64,000 bases of DNA from JACOND01 sp965202795 (GCA_965202795.1 OZ241848.1:620001-684000); one strand, 5' to 3'; positions 8,574 to 18,026 are shown, numbered from the stretch's first letter. The notes: generated by a model not told the origin, from the sequence alone. Made by a program: numbers and translations.

Positions 8574-9522
8574 TAAATATTGGTCAGCCAGGAGCATAAT
8601 GACATAACCTGCTCTCTGCTTGTTAGATTGGCGCCGTTCGTTAAAATGCCCCGCTCCAGCTGCTGGTATATTTCTTCAGCCATTGCCTTTTCTATTGCAG
8701 CCCCTATAAAAAACATGCGGGGATGGCGGTTTTTGCCGCGAAAGGCTTTTCTGATTCTTTCCAAAGCGGAATTTGCGGTTTTCCAATGCTCATCCGCTCC
8801 CGCCGGATCTATGCCGCCCTTAAGCTCTCCAAGAGCAAGATATTTTTCTTCCTTATATTTAACAGATTCCGCGCCGCTAAAGCTTATTTCTTTCGGAGAG
8901 CATCCAAACAGGCATAAATCAACATTTTTTTTAATAACGGGAACAGTCAGGTTATAAATTAAAACTCGGGGATTTCCATTTGAGGTCCAATGCAGCCCTT
9001 TAAGCTGTTTATCAGGGTCTGGCGCCTGTCCCCGGCCTCCAGCTTTAAATTTAATCCATGTTTTGCTTTTCAAATTAAGATACATAAAGTCCTGCCCGCG
9101 CGCGGAAAATAAAGATATCAGCGATCTTGTAAACTTTCTTTCGCCCGCCGCCCCGGCAAAATTTCTTATAATGCCTCCCATCGCGCCTCCTTTTGTTAGA
9201 AGAAAGCGATACACAAGCTCATCTATAAAATATTTTCAATCAAATTGATTATTGCCGCGCGCTTATCTTGATCTTTCAAGCGGGCTTTTGCTTTGTCTGA
9301 AATGCCGGAAGCTGCAAGCAGCGAGTTTTGAATATCCGGCATGCTCAGAAGATCTTCAGGCTGCTCCGCCTTTAGCGCGAGGGCTTTAAGCGTCTTTGCC
9401 TCTTCAACAAAAGGAGCTGCCTTTTTGCTTTTTTCCAAAGCCAGCGCAATAAACCCCGCTCTTGTTTCTTTATGGGGCGTAATGAGGGATTCAAACGAAG
9501 AAATATGATTTTTATAAGGCAT
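8573..9522 (-). pseudogene. AvaI/BsoBI-type restriction endonuclease, split by a frameshift
   Basis: The N-terminal part (99 aa, ATG at 9522) ends at a TAG at 9223-9225. The rest (from about 9235 to 8573) continues in the -1 frame with DELVYRFLLTKGGAMGG. Joined, they give about 317 aa, close to the roughly 320 aa of BsoBI. The catalytic block GELKGGIDPAGADEHWKTA has the E-x-K and the His 11 residues after the Lys that are known for BsoBI; the preceding catalytic Asp fits NVDLCLF. The family cuts CYCGRG. The gene starts within the 3' end of the methylase gene (11-nt overlap). The break lies in the T-rich sequence AATATTTTATAG. An AGGAGG before an ATG at 9181 could allow a separate C-terminal protein, but that would lack the N-terminal region. 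Confidence 0.82.
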
Positions 9523-10981
9523 TTATTTTGTTTTTTTTCCACACATAAACGCATTTTCTCAGCTCTGACCTTCCATGCCGGCCCATTTGCTGGGAGCTGT
9601 TGCCTTTCCCCTGGGGAAGAGTTAAAATATTTTCAACCTGAAAGCCCAGGCTTTCAGCTATTTTTGAGCAAATCATATCAACAGATATGGAAACTCCGGC
9701 ATATCTGACATTGTCATTTGCCATGAACATATAGCCGCCGGGCTTTAAAACTCTTTGGCATTCCTGGATGACACAGGCCAGCTCATAAAAATATCCTTTT
9801 ATCATCCGGGCGATTCCATTGTTGTTCAGCTCTTTTCTTGATTTTTTGTAATCCAGAAAGCTTAATATTTCGCGGAGAAGAGGCTCCCTGCCGCAAATAT
9901 CCAAAGCTTTTTCCCATGTCCTGCTGAGAGACAGCATATCCTTTATTTTATTTTCAACTGTGCAGCTTAAAAGAGACTGCCGCAAAGCCAGAATATCCCG
10001 CTCCTTTGCCCCCAGCAGGGCCAGCTCCAGAGCATAAGTCCTGGTGTAATCATAGCGGTTGCAGTAAGGGGGGGATGTGATAATTCCCGAATAAGAGCCG
10101 GCTTTTATTTTTGGCAGCAAATCAAGACAGGAGCCTTTTAAGAGCCTGATTTTTCCGGGGATGTTTTTTTCAGGGCCGGCGCGCCTCTTTAGATCTGAAA
10201 ACAGATCCAGGTTTTCATCCTCTCCGCTCATGTCATCTATGATCTCTTTGATCTTGCTTTTTATAGCCTGGTCAAAGGGCAGAATGCCCCCTTTGTCAAA
10301 TGAGTTTGCTCCGGCCGCCCGCCCTGACCGGCGGTCCCATCGCAGAAACTGCCCGTCTTTTCTGGTATAGCTTATGGATTCCAAAACGCATAAAAGGGCG
10401 AAAAGAAGCAGCTGCGCCGCATCCTCCTCTTCATGCCGCAAATTATGCAAAAATCTTTTGATTTTATATTCCGTTTGCTTTGGATATGCGCCATTTGTTA
10501 TCCGCAAAACCTCAAAACCCTCTGTTTTTCCCTTGTCATTCCATTTAGCCTCTGCCAGGGCGCGCCGCAGCTTTGCTGACAGGCGCCTCTTGTTTTGATT
10601 TCTGATAAAAATATTTGCCTCTATGATTTTTTGCCCGACTGGCAAAAGCTCTATGCCGTCGGCGTCATAGCCCATTTCAGAGCAGGCAAACAGCGCTGTT
10701 CCCGCGCCGGCGAATGGATCAAGAATCTTCCCCTTTGGGACATGGTATTTTCTGAACAAATATTCAGCCAGTTCAGATGAAAAAGCCTCTTTATACTTAT
10801 AGAATTTATAATATCTTCGTTTTTTGTTTGACTGGAAGCTGACAATTTTTCTTGTGAGGAATTTGTCAAAGGCAAACGCGCCCGAAAAATAACCGGCAAG
10901 ATCCCTGTCCAGGCGGTTTATTTTTTCCGGGAAATCAGTTTCCGGGGGAAAGCTGATTTCAGGCGCCGCGCCAATGTTCAC
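9512..10981 (-). CDS. DNA methyltransferase of the AvaI/BsoBI-type R-M system (probable m4C)
   Basis: 489-aa enzyme predicted to methylate the recognition site of the adjacent nuclease. The S-adenosylmethionine motif DPFAGAGTAL is at residues 88-97 and the catalytic motif SPPY at 303-306. SPPY is usual for N4-cytosine methylases, and the known partners of AvaI-type nucleases are m4C enzymes. A late LKPGGYMFMAND motif fits the class. The frame is intact, unlike the nuclease. It is the first gene of a two-gene minus-strand operon, and a 17-21-bp element shared with the Zorya-like operon lies 55 bp upstream. Confidence 0.88.
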   Translation of the reverse strand: MNIGAAPEISFPPETDFPEKINRLDRDLAGYFSGAFAFDKFLTRKIVSFQSNKKRRYYKFYKYKEAFSSELAEYLFRKYHVPKGKILDPFAGAGTALFACSEMGYDADGIELLPVGQKIIEANIFIRNQNKRRLSAKLRRALAEAKWNDKGKTEGFEVLRITNGAYPKQTEYKIKRFLHNLRHEEEDAAQLLLFALLCVLESISYTRKDGQFLRWDRRSGRAAGANSFDKGGILPFDQAIKSKIKEIIDDMSGEDENLDLFSDLKRRAGPEKNIPGKIRLLKGSCLDLLPKIKAGSYSGIITSPPYCNRYDYTRTYALELALLGAKERDILALRQSLLSCTVENKIKDMLSLSRTWEKALDICGREPLLREILSFLDYKKSRKELNNNGIARMIKGYFYELACVIQECQRVLKPGGYMFMANDNVRYAGVSISVDMICSKIAESLGFQVENILTLPQGKGNSSQQMGRHGRSELRKCVYVWKKNKINAL

Positions 10982-11035
10982 TTTGCGCCTCCCGCCGCGC
11001 CGTTAAACCGCTGGCTGTGATTCATGAGCCTTTTA

Positions 11036-11056
11036 TTAAGGAGTCCGCAAATATTC
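11036..11056 (-). promoter_or_regulatory. Conserved element upstream of the methylase gene
   Basis: The plus-strand reading contains GGAGTCCGCAAATATTC preceded by TTAA. The same 21 bp, with one purine change, occurs at 63084-63104 upstream of the MotA-like gene, in the same orientation and at a similar distance from the start codon (55 and 72 nt). I see no good -35/-10 pair, so it may be an operator rather than a core promoter. Confidence 0.5.
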
Positions 11057-11152
11057 CAAATGGCGTTATTAGAGGCTTTTCTTTTAAAGCTTTTTTAATC
11101 CCGCGCCAGGCGCCCCCCCGCCCGGCCTCTAAAAACGGGAGGGGCGCGGGAG

Positions 11153-11216
11153 GCTTCAGCCGCGCCAGGCCAGGGCCTCTATCTCAATGGCGGCGCCGGC
11201 GGGAAGGCCGGAAACC
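11153..11216 (-). repeat. 3' end of intact ridA, source of the dispersed copies
   Basis: The 48-bp core 11153-11200 includes the stop codon and last codons of ridA. Copies lie at 2677-2724 and 8526-8573, all in one orientation. Because only this one is attached to a full gene, it is the likely original. Confidence 0.85.
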
Positions 11217-11551
11217 TCCACGCAGGAGCGGGCGGGCCTGTTCCGGAAAAAATACTTTCCATAAACCTGGTTAAAGGCGGGAAAGTCTTTCATGCTGGCA
11301 AGGTACACCCGGCACTGAACAACATCGCTCAGAGTCATTCCCGCGGCGATAAGAACCTGCTGGAGGTTTTCCAGAGCTTGTTTGGACTGGACAGAAATAT
11401 CCCCCTCAATCAGCTTCCCTGTTTTTGGATCTGCGGGAATCTGCCCGGAGCAAAAAAGCCAGGGGCCGGCCTGAACAGCCTGAGAGTAAGGCCCTATGGG
11501 GGCCGGGGCCTTTGAGCTGAAAACCGGCTTTAAAAATGTTTTTGACTCCAT
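11156..11551 (-). CDS. ridA: RidA family enamine/imine deaminase
   Basis: 131-aa cytoplasmic enzyme, the normal length for RidA. These proteins form trimers and hydrolyse reactive enamine/imine intermediates (for example 2-aminoacrylate) to ketoacids and ammonia. Diagnostic stretches are IGPYSQAV near residue 19, CSGQIPADPKTG, the active-site Arg in RPARSCVEV (R108) and the C-terminal conserved Glu in EIEALAW. GGGAGG lies before the ATG. It starts 41 nt after the VWA gene stop and may be transcribed with the envelope operon. Its 3' end is the sequence found repeated at two cassette borders. Confidence 0.95.
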   Translation of the reverse strand: MESKTFLKPVFSSKAPAPIGPYSQAVQAGPWLFCSGQIPADPKTGKLIEGDISVQSKQALENLQQVLIAAGMTLSDVVQCRVYLASMKDFPAFNQVYGKYFFRNRPARSCVEVSGLPAGAAIEIEALAWRG

Positions 11552-11592
11552 TGTTTTTCCTCCCGGCGCCGGGCCTGAAAGCCGCGGCCGCC

Positions 11593-12762
11593 TTATAAAA
11601 AACCGCTCAAATCTCCGGCGGCGCCCGGGTTCAGCGGATAATACCTGACAGTGAACTCGCCGCGCTCCCGCTTTTCGCCCGCGCCGCCCGCCCGCGCCGG
11701 GAAAAACCGGTCTCCAATATAAATTGAAACAGTCTCTGGATTGTATGACCAGCCGCTGGCAGCGTCTTTTGGCATGCGCCGGCCGTTGTAAAAAACCTCT
11801 ATGGTGTCTGTTTTTGGAATGTCATCCAGCAGAATGACTTTATGCTGAAAAGAGGCTCGTATGTCTTTGGATATAGTCCGCAGCTTCGCGCCCCAGCCCT
11901 TTTCGCAAATTGAAACAAGCCTGCCATTGGCCAGGCTAATCAGCTTGTAAATATGCCGCGGATAAGCGCCGGCGCCCTCTCCGCAGCTGTCCCGCAGATC
12001 CTCCAGAGGGACAACAGCATAAATTTTAAAGCTCTCTCTTTTTCTTTTCACAGCGTCAATGCGGCTTTTGAATTGTTCGGCCATTCGGTTTGCCGCGCGG
12101 ACGGCCCTTGCGCCTTTCCGCGCGCGGATCAGCCCGTCGCCCACCGCGTCAGAGATAAAAAGAACAGTTAAAAAGCTGTCAGGGCTGAAAAATCTGGACG
12201 AAAAATCAGGATCTTCATAATCCAGGGCGTATTCAACCGGCTCAAAATACATTTCTGTTGATGAAGAATTGCCCTCATTGGTTGCCAGTATGTTTGTCGA
12301 TAAAAGACAGAGAAGCTTTTCATAGTCATGGCTTTTTAGATCGCGGGCGGTGTAGCGGATATACTCTCCAAGCGATGTGGCTTTGACAAAGCCCGCCGCC
12401 GCGGAGCCAAGGCCGCACCCGGAAAAAGCCTCGCGGGAAGCCATAAACAAAGGCTGAAAACCAGAGGCTTTTAATGCGGGGGCCATAGTCATCACAGCAA
12501 AATTGTAGTTGTAATAAGGGTAAAACATGGCCACATCCAAAAATTTTTCCACATTCTCTGAAAATGTCTCCCTGATATTGCTCATGCTTCCTGAGGTGTC
12601 AATTATAAACAAAAAACTGACTTCAGAGACCGGCTTTGTGGACGACAGCCGCAGCTCCTTTTGGGGGAGGGCGAGGGATGTTAATTTTGCCGCCGGGCCG
12701 GAGCATGAGGCGGAAAAGGCAAAAAGCCCCGCAAAAAAAAGCTTTTTCAAAAACATCTTCAT
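11593..12762 (-). CDS. VWA-domain lipoprotein
   Basis: 389-aa predicted lipoprotein: signal peptide with lipobox FSASC (Cys20), then a von Willebrand A domain starting at residue 48 with the metal-binding motif DTSGSMS (D55, S57, S59). The C-terminal part (about 300-389) is beta-rich. VWA domains bind metal and mediate protein contacts, so a periplasmic assembly or scaffold role is likely. The ATG overlaps the stop of the preceding TPR gene (ATGA), so it is the coupled last member of the large minus-strand envelope operon before ridA. Confidence 0.85.
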   Translation of the reverse strand: MKMFLKKLFFAGLFAFSASCSGPAAKLTSLALPQKELRLSSTKPVSEVSFLFIIDTSGSMSNIRETFSENVEKFLDVAMFYPYYNYNFAVMTMAPALKASGFQPLFMASREAFSGCGLGSAAAGFVKATSLGEYIRYTARDLKSHDYEKLLCLLSTNILATNEGNSSSTEMYFEPVEYALDYEDPDFSSRFFSPDSFLTVLFISDAVGDGLIRARKGARAVRAANRMAEQFKSRIDAVKRKRESFKIYAVVPLEDLRDSCGEGAGAYPRHIYKLISLANGRLVSICEKGWGAKLRTISKDIRASFQHKVILLDDIPKTDTIEVFYNGRRMPKDAASGWSYNPETVSIYIGDRFFPARAGGAGEKRERGEFTVRYYPLNPGAAGDLSGFL

Positions 12763-14300
12763 AAAACATACCCTTTTTTTGGGCAGCCCCCGCGGGGCAG
12801 GGCCTTATAATCTGACAGCTCGTCTTTCCAAATCTCTTTTGGATGAAAGGGAAAAACAGCTATGCCGCGCCGGGCGGCAAAGCCTGCAGGGGAGACGATC
12901 CCGCCCGCCGCGGCCGGGCGCGCGGGCTGCCTTCTGTGAAATCCATGAATGCGATACAGCGACTCGGCCTCAACAAGGCTTATCCCCTCTGAGGCTCTGG
13001 AAATTTCCGCCTCCGCCTCCGCCGCAAGCGCCCCCCCGCGGCGGCGGGCCTTTTGGCGCAGATCGCTTAACAGGCGCGCCCGCGCAAGCCGCAGCGGCTT
13101 ATACCGCGCGCCTGGGGGCGCGGGCCGGCTTTTAATGTAGCCCTCAAATTGAAGCAGCCGGAGCAAATGCCCGTCCCCTCTCAGGGCGCGGCGGACATAA
13201 AGCCTCCGCCCGCCGGAGCGCGCTTTCCGGCTGAACTGCGATTTAAAGCGGAGAATGGCCCGGAGGGCCCCGGGGTAGCTGCAGTTTCTCATATAAGCGA
13301 GCGCAAGGGCAAAATGCATGCCGGGGGAGCTTTGGGCCTGAAGTCCGGGATGCTCAAAAGCCGCGGCGGCGGCAAGCATTTGCCCATATTGCCCCTGCTG
13401 GTGGTAAATCCATGCTGTTTCCTCCCGCGCCTCCAGCCACAGAGGGGAGCTTTCGGGAATTTTGCTGTAATAAAACAAGGCCGCCGGAAGCTCGCCGGCC
13501 GCAGCCAAAAGCCTCGCGATGGCCAGATGCGCCATGGCCTTTTTCTTTTCAGAGGCCCCGCTCTTTAAAAGCCAGCCAAGAAGCTTAGTTGCTGAATCCA
13601 TGTCGCCCTCCCTGACAAAGCTTATTATCAGCCGCCACTCAGCGGGAAACTTGTCAAACCCCCCGCTCACAGGCAGGCGAAGCAGGCTTTCAAGAAAAAT
13701 CCGGCTGGCGCCCCCCTCTTTCATATCAAAAGCCGCAAGGCTCCCCATGCCCGCCTTAAAAACAGTTTCCTCTCCAAAAAAAACCGCCCACTCCCTAAGC
13801 CATTCCGCGGGCGGGGATTTGAGGCTGGATATCAAAAAGCGGCCCCATGCGGGATGTCCGGGCGGAGCGGCAGCTTTCCAAAAGCCGCGGACAGCCTGCC
13901 CGATTTGCCCCGGACGGGCCTGAAAAAGCTCCGCCAGCCCCTCAGCCTCATACCCGCTCTGAAACAGCAGAAGGCCATAGATGGCTCTGCCTGAATGGGT
14001 TTTGGCAAACGGCCGGGCATGCCAGCCTTCAAGCCAAAGGCTGAGGGCCTCGCCGCGCTGCTTGCTGTCAAAGGCGCGGGCCAGCTTTTTGCTTTGCGGA
14101 AGGCCGGCCAGCAAAGAGGCCATGTCTTTTTTCAGCCGCCGGTCCAAAGCGGAGGGGGACTCCCGGCCCTCTTTCAGGCTGTCCAAAATGCTCTCCGCGC
14201 CGGCCTTTGGCAAAGGAAGCAAAAAGCCGATGGCCATAAGGCAAAGCGCCCGCCCGGCGGCCCGGGGCCTCTGCCAAATCAAAATATTTTTTTGCCTCAT
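12759..14300 (-). CDS. Exported TPR-like protein
   Basis: About 513 aa from the ATG at 14300; a longer frame to 14477 would overlap the preceding barrel gene and is rejected. A signal peptide (hydrophobic LCLMAIGFLLPLPKAGA) is followed by helical tetratricopeptide-like repeats (about residues 90-400), then a basic low-complexity tail. Helical-repeat periplasmic proteins are typical parts of TolQR-driven envelope machines of the Agl/Glt kind. It sits 16 nt after the barrel gene and overlaps the VWA gene by 4 nt. Confidence 0.75.
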   Translation of the reverse strand: MRQKNILIWQRPRAAGRALCLMAIGFLLPLPKAGAESILDSLKEGRESPSALDRRLKKDMASLLAGLPQSKKLARAFDSKQRGEALSLWLEGWHARPFAKTHSGRAIYGLLLFQSGYEAEGLAELFQARPGQIGQAVRGFWKAAAPPGHPAWGRFLISSLKSPPAEWLREWAVFFGEETVFKAGMGSLAAFDMKEGGASRIFLESLLRLPVSGGFDKFPAEWRLIISFVREGDMDSATKLLGWLLKSGASEKKKAMAHLAIARLLAAAGELPAALFYYSKIPESSPLWLEAREETAWIYHQQGQYGQMLAAAAAFEHPGLQAQSSPGMHFALALAYMRNCSYPGALRAILRFKSQFSRKARSGGRRLYVRRALRGDGHLLRLLQFEGYIKSRPAPPGARYKPLRLARARLLSDLRQKARRRGGALAAEAEAEISRASEGISLVEAESLYRIHGFHRRQPARPAAAGGIVSPAGFAARRGIAVFPFHPKEIWKDELSDYKALPRGGCPKKGYVL

Positions 14301-14316
14301 GCCCAATGCCCGCCGC

Positions 14317-15051
14317 TTAAAACAAAAAGCCCCCGGAAAGCGAGATTCTTGTGATGTAAACCCGCTCCTTATGCTGCCGGCCGTCAGATCCCGCATAGCT
14401 GCGGCTGTAGCTTGACCCGTTAAGCTCCAGCCGGGCGCTGAAGCGCCTGTGGAGCCAAAGCGCGGCCCCTGATCCAAAGGAGAAGAGAGCTGTTTTTTTG
14501 GCCGCCCTCAGCCGCTCCAAAACTCCGCCGCCGGCGGAAAAATAAATGTCAAAATAAAAAACCCGGCTGAGCAAAACCGCTTTTCCGTAAAAAGGGAGCC
14601 AGTCCAGCCCGCCTAAAACCGCCCATTTTTGCGGGTATTTCATCTCCACAGGGATTTTGCCGGAGGTTTTTATGGCCTCCCGGCCCTCCGCGCTGTTTGG
14701 GCTGTAAAAGCGGGAGTATTTTATATAGGCAGCCCAGCGATCGCTCACATAGAGCCTGCCGCTGAAGTCCATTGAGTAATTGCCCGTGTAAGTGAAGCCG
14801 GTTAAAGCGGGGGAGATTCCAAAGCCGGCTTCAGGGAGCCAGCGTTTTGAAATCAGCCGCTGCTGGACAGCCATAAGAGCAGCTGCCGGAGAAGAGGATC
14901 CGGGCGGGAGCGGCTCCCGCATAAGAGCTTCAGCCTCAGGGCTGAGCATCAAGCCCTCCGGGTCCTGAGCTGACTGAGAGGCGGCGGAGGCCGCTAAAAG
15001 CGCCCCTGCGGCCAAAGCCTTTAAGATTTGCTTTTTCTGGCGCTTTTTCAT
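14317..15051 (-). CDS. Small outer-membrane beta-barrel protein
   Basis: 244-aa protein with a signal peptide (MKKRQKKQILKALAAGALLA) and amphipathic beta strands ending in SLSGGFLF, a C-terminal aromatic residue typical of outer-membrane barrels. Short exported barrels of this kind occur in myxobacterial and Bdellovibrio Glt clusters, where they carry the motor's outer-membrane part. It lies between the large lipoprotein gene and the TPR gene. Confidence 0.75.
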   Translation of the reverse strand: MKKRQKKQILKALAAGALLAASAASQSAQDPEGLMLSPEAEALMREPLPPGSSSPAAALMAVQQRLISKRWLPEAGFGISPALTGFTYTGNYSMDFSGRLYVSDRWAAYIKYSRFYSPNSAEGREAIKTSGKIPVEMKYPQKWAVLGGLDWLPFYGKAVLLSRVFYFDIYFSAGGGVLERLRAAKKTALFSFGSGAALWLHRRFSARLELNGSSYSRSYAGSDGRQHKERVYITRISLSGGFLF

Positions 15052-15103
15052 AAAATCCGCTTTCCGCCGGGAATTTCTGTTTCCCTGTTAAAGCCGCAGC
15101 CTG

Positions 15104-18025
15104 TTAAGACTCTGGCAGAGCCTCCGGCGCGATCATTGTTTTTTCTCTTGTCTGATGAATGTCTGAGGGCCGCTTTTCCTCTATGCTGTTTATAAAAAAT
15201 ATGTTCGGCTCGCTGGTTTTCAAGCGGGCGAAAATCCGGCTTTTATCCCCTTTGTCAAAAGAGCAGCGGACAGCCAGCCCGGGCTTTTCCAGAAACACTG
15301 TGTCTGTCAGGGAAAGGCCCTCAGGGTGAAACTGAACAGAGCTTTCGCATGGGCATTCAAAATCCTCTCCTCCGGACTCTCCATCGGAAGGCCTTTTGCA
15401 TTTCATAATGGGGCTGATCCATTTTTCAAGGGGCGGAGAGGGCTTTTCCCTTTTTGCATGAGAAAGGGGGTAATATATAACGCAGTCTTTTTTGCCCCCC
15501 TCCGCGCCGGCGGCGCAGTAAATTTCCGGGCTTAGGTTGTAAAAAACCCGAAAAGCTGAGGCTGAATAAACAGACTCCGAGGCGCGAAAGCGCTCTGTCC
15601 GGCCGCCGGCTTTAATAAACTGGCCCGCTGCGGGCTGAGGGAGTTTTTTTATAAGAATTTCGGCCTTGTCCAGGGCTATTGTTTCGTTATGGAGCATGTC
15701 CATATCTAAGAAAACACCGCTTAAAGAGCTTATTCCATGGCGATAGGCCGCCATGCCGGAGCCGCTTCCGCTGGCTTTAAAGTCCAGATGAAAATGGCAG
15801 GCGGCTTTTAAGATGTCCCGCTCTCCGCGGGCCTCCGCATTTCCGCCGCCCCCGCCGGCAGGAGAGGCCTCCGCATCTTCCGGGAGCGGCCAGCCAAAGT
15901 CATAATAAGCCGCCTGGCTTGAAGCGGGCGGCCCGCCGGCGCCTGCTGAATCAGAAAGGGCCTGGCGGTCAGGGGCTGGCTTTTCAGCGGAGGGCTGCGG
16001 CGCCGCCGCGCCCGCCGCTTTTTCCTCTTTTGCGGCAAAGCAGCTGCAGGACGAGTTTTTCAGAGGGCCGGGATGATCCTTCAGGCTTTTTGCATCGCAG
16101 ATATTGACATGCGGATTCGCGGCGGAGGAAAGCTCGGGCGTTATTGCTGTTTTTATCAAATCACTCAGCTCTTTAGCCTGAGGGCCTGGCCGGAAGCCTG
16201 TTTTTAAAGACGCGTTTTTTAAAAATCCCTGAAAGGAATTTCTGGGAAACATATATGATATAAGGGTTTGCCCGGCCAGGGAAAGCTCAGCCCCGGTGAC
16301 TGCTGTCCCGGCCTCCCCAATGGAGGCTGACTGGGAGAATTTTATCTGATCTCTGTCAAACACATGCTGAATCTCCTCCTCCGGCTTTGGAAAAATATTA
16401 AAAACCGCTCTAAGGGGCTGGCTCAAAAGGCCGGAGGACACAACATGAAAATCAACCGACAGGCTGGAAAAATCGCCGAATATAAGCTTCTCCAAAGCCA
16501 TGGCGCCGTCCGCCGCCTCAATGGGGCTTGCCCAATAGCTGATTTGCCACTTGCCCGCGCCGCCATGCTCTGTCACAGGGAAGGCGCCTAAACTGCTAAA
16601 TTTCACTGGGGAGAGGCTGGTTTCCTGTCTCCGCAGCTCCGGCCCCTGCGGGCTGTAATTGCTGTCGCGGACATAGACTTGCAGCAAATCCTTCTGGCCG
16701 TGAACTAAGGGAAAATGATAAGTTTCCGACGGGCTGAGGCCCCCAAGCTCCAAAAGCAGATGAAGGGGAATGGCCTGATAGGCGCATGTCATGCGGGAAA
16801 GCGGGATCTGTTTAAACTCCGCGGCGCCCGGCGCGGCGCTGTCCGCGCTGCGGACAAAAACATTGTCTGTCAAAAAACCCTCAGCAGCCTCTGGCTCAGG
16901 GATCTGCCGAAAGCAAAAGCTCACGCTGCTTTCCCCGATTCTCTTTTTAAAAAAAGAGTCTTTAGAGTCTTTGTGGCGGCAGGCGGGCCCCGCATGTTTT
17001 TTATAAAGCTCCATGCCGCGGCCTTTTAAAAAGCAGCGGCGCTCAAAAACAGCTGTGGCGCTGGAAATTTTTAGCTTTGCAGCCTCATCCTCTGTTATCA
17101 GCTCAAAGCAGGAGGGATCGCCGCCGGCCGCCGGGCCGGGGTTTTGACAGGAAGGCTCCCGCTTTTGGCGAAAGCGGGGCTGGCCCAGCCTTTGGAGGAG
17201 GCTTCTGTCCAGCTCAGCCATTATTTGGCTGTAAGGGCTTTTTCGCGCCAGCTTGGGGTAGGCGGAAAACCCGCGGCTGACTGGCTCATGCTTTTTTTCG
17301 GGATAGCTTTGCGCCTCAAAATAAACCGGCCCAAAACCTTTGATGAGGTCTATCTCCCCGGGAATGAGATAAAACTTTCCGTTTTCCAGCTTTTGATAGA
17401 CATAATGGCCAAACTTTATTTTGTAAATAGAGGGGGGCTGAAGGGTTTTTTTCACTGTGATGGAGGCCCGCCGCTCCATAACCTGAGCCGGCTGGCCCGA
17501 CTGCGCCGGCGGCAGGGCCTGAAGCATAATGGGCGCGGCGATTTCCCTGACTTCCCGCGCCTTGTTGAATGTGTGGCTGGGACTCCAAGTCAAAACGCCG
17601 GAAAGGCCGTTTTCATCCGGCGACCATTTCATGCCGGGAAAGCGGCGGAGAGCGGGAATATCTATAAAAAATCTGGTTCCCTCAGGATATGCGGCGGAGT
17701 CAAAGTTTTCCGCTTTTATTAAATGGCTGCCTTCCTGTCCCTCGGCAAAAGGCAGATTCATATCCGCTTTGCCGTTAATTGTGAAGCGGAAAATTTTTTG
17801 CTTTATGGCCTGCCGGAACAAGCCCCTGCTCTGGCTCTGGCTCAAAGAGCTTTGAGTCAGCGGATCGGGAAGGCCGGCCAGAGGATCCTGGCTGAAAAGA
17901 TCTTTGCCGAAATCCCGGCCAAAAGGCCCGCCAGGCCCGCAGCCAGCCAAAGCCAAAAGGCCGCAGAAGGCCCAAGCCATTATCAGCGGCGGCGCGCCGC
18001 GCCGGACTTTAAAAAAACAAGGCAT
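15104..18025 (-). CDS. Large lipoprotein of the envelope operon
   Basis: 973-aa lipoprotein. The ATG at 18025 has GGGAGGGAAG before it and lies 1 nt after the stop of the TonB-like gene; a longer frame from 18079 would overlap that gene. Lipobox LLALAGC. The mature protein is beta-rich and contains KWSPDENGLSGVLTWSPSH near residue 150, like cadherin/Ig-type repeats. About 20 Cys residues are spread through it. A Pro/Ala/Gly-rich low-complexity segment lies at about residues 690-750. Likely a periplasmic or surface scaffold of the machine; the exact family is not recognised. Confidence 0.75.
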   Translation of the reverse strand: MPCFFKVRRGAPPLIMAWAFCGLLALAGCGPGGPFGRDFGKDLFSQDPLAGLPDPLTQSSLSQSQSRGLFRQAIKQKIFRFTINGKADMNLPFAEGQEGSHLIKAENFDSAAYPEGTRFFIDIPALRRFPGMKWSPDENGLSGVLTWSPSHTFNKAREVREIAAPIMLQALPPAQSGQPAQVMERRASITVKKTLQPPSIYKIKFGHYVYQKLENGKFYLIPGEIDLIKGFGPVYFEAQSYPEKKHEPVSRGFSAYPKLARKSPYSQIMAELDRSLLQRLGQPRFRQKREPSCQNPGPAAGGDPSCFELITEDEAAKLKISSATAVFERRCFLKGRGMELYKKHAGPACRHKDSKDSFFKKRIGESSVSFCFRQIPEPEAAEGFLTDNVFVRSADSAAPGAAEFKQIPLSRMTCAYQAIPLHLLLELGGLSPSETYHFPLVHGQKDLLQVYVRDSNYSPQGPELRRQETSLSPVKFSSLGAFPVTEHGGAGKWQISYWASPIEAADGAMALEKLIFGDFSSLSVDFHVVSSGLLSQPLRAVFNIFPKPEEEIQHVFDRDQIKFSQSASIGEAGTAVTGAELSLAGQTLISYMFPRNSFQGFLKNASLKTGFRPGPQAKELSDLIKTAITPELSSAANPHVNICDAKSLKDHPGPLKNSSCSCFAAKEEKAAGAAAPQPSAEKPAPDRQALSDSAGAGGPPASSQAAYYDFGWPLPEDAEASPAGGGGGNAEARGERDILKAACHFHLDFKASGSGSGMAAYRHGISSLSGVFLDMDMLHNETIALDKAEILIKKLPQPAAGQFIKAGGRTERFRASESVYSASAFRVFYNLSPEIYCAAGAEGGKKDCVIYYPLSHAKREKPSPPLEKWISPIMKCKRPSDGESGGEDFECPCESSVQFHPEGLSLTDTVFLEKPGLAVRCSFDKGDKSRIFARLKTSEPNIFFINSIEEKRPSDIHQTREKTMIAPEALPES

Positions 18026-18026
18026 T

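Noticed and set aside
9223..9245. Programmed -1 frameshift in the restriction gene
   Set aside because: The site does not match a known slippery heptamer and no clear stimulatory structure is seen; an indel is simpler. Kept as a finding about the break itself.
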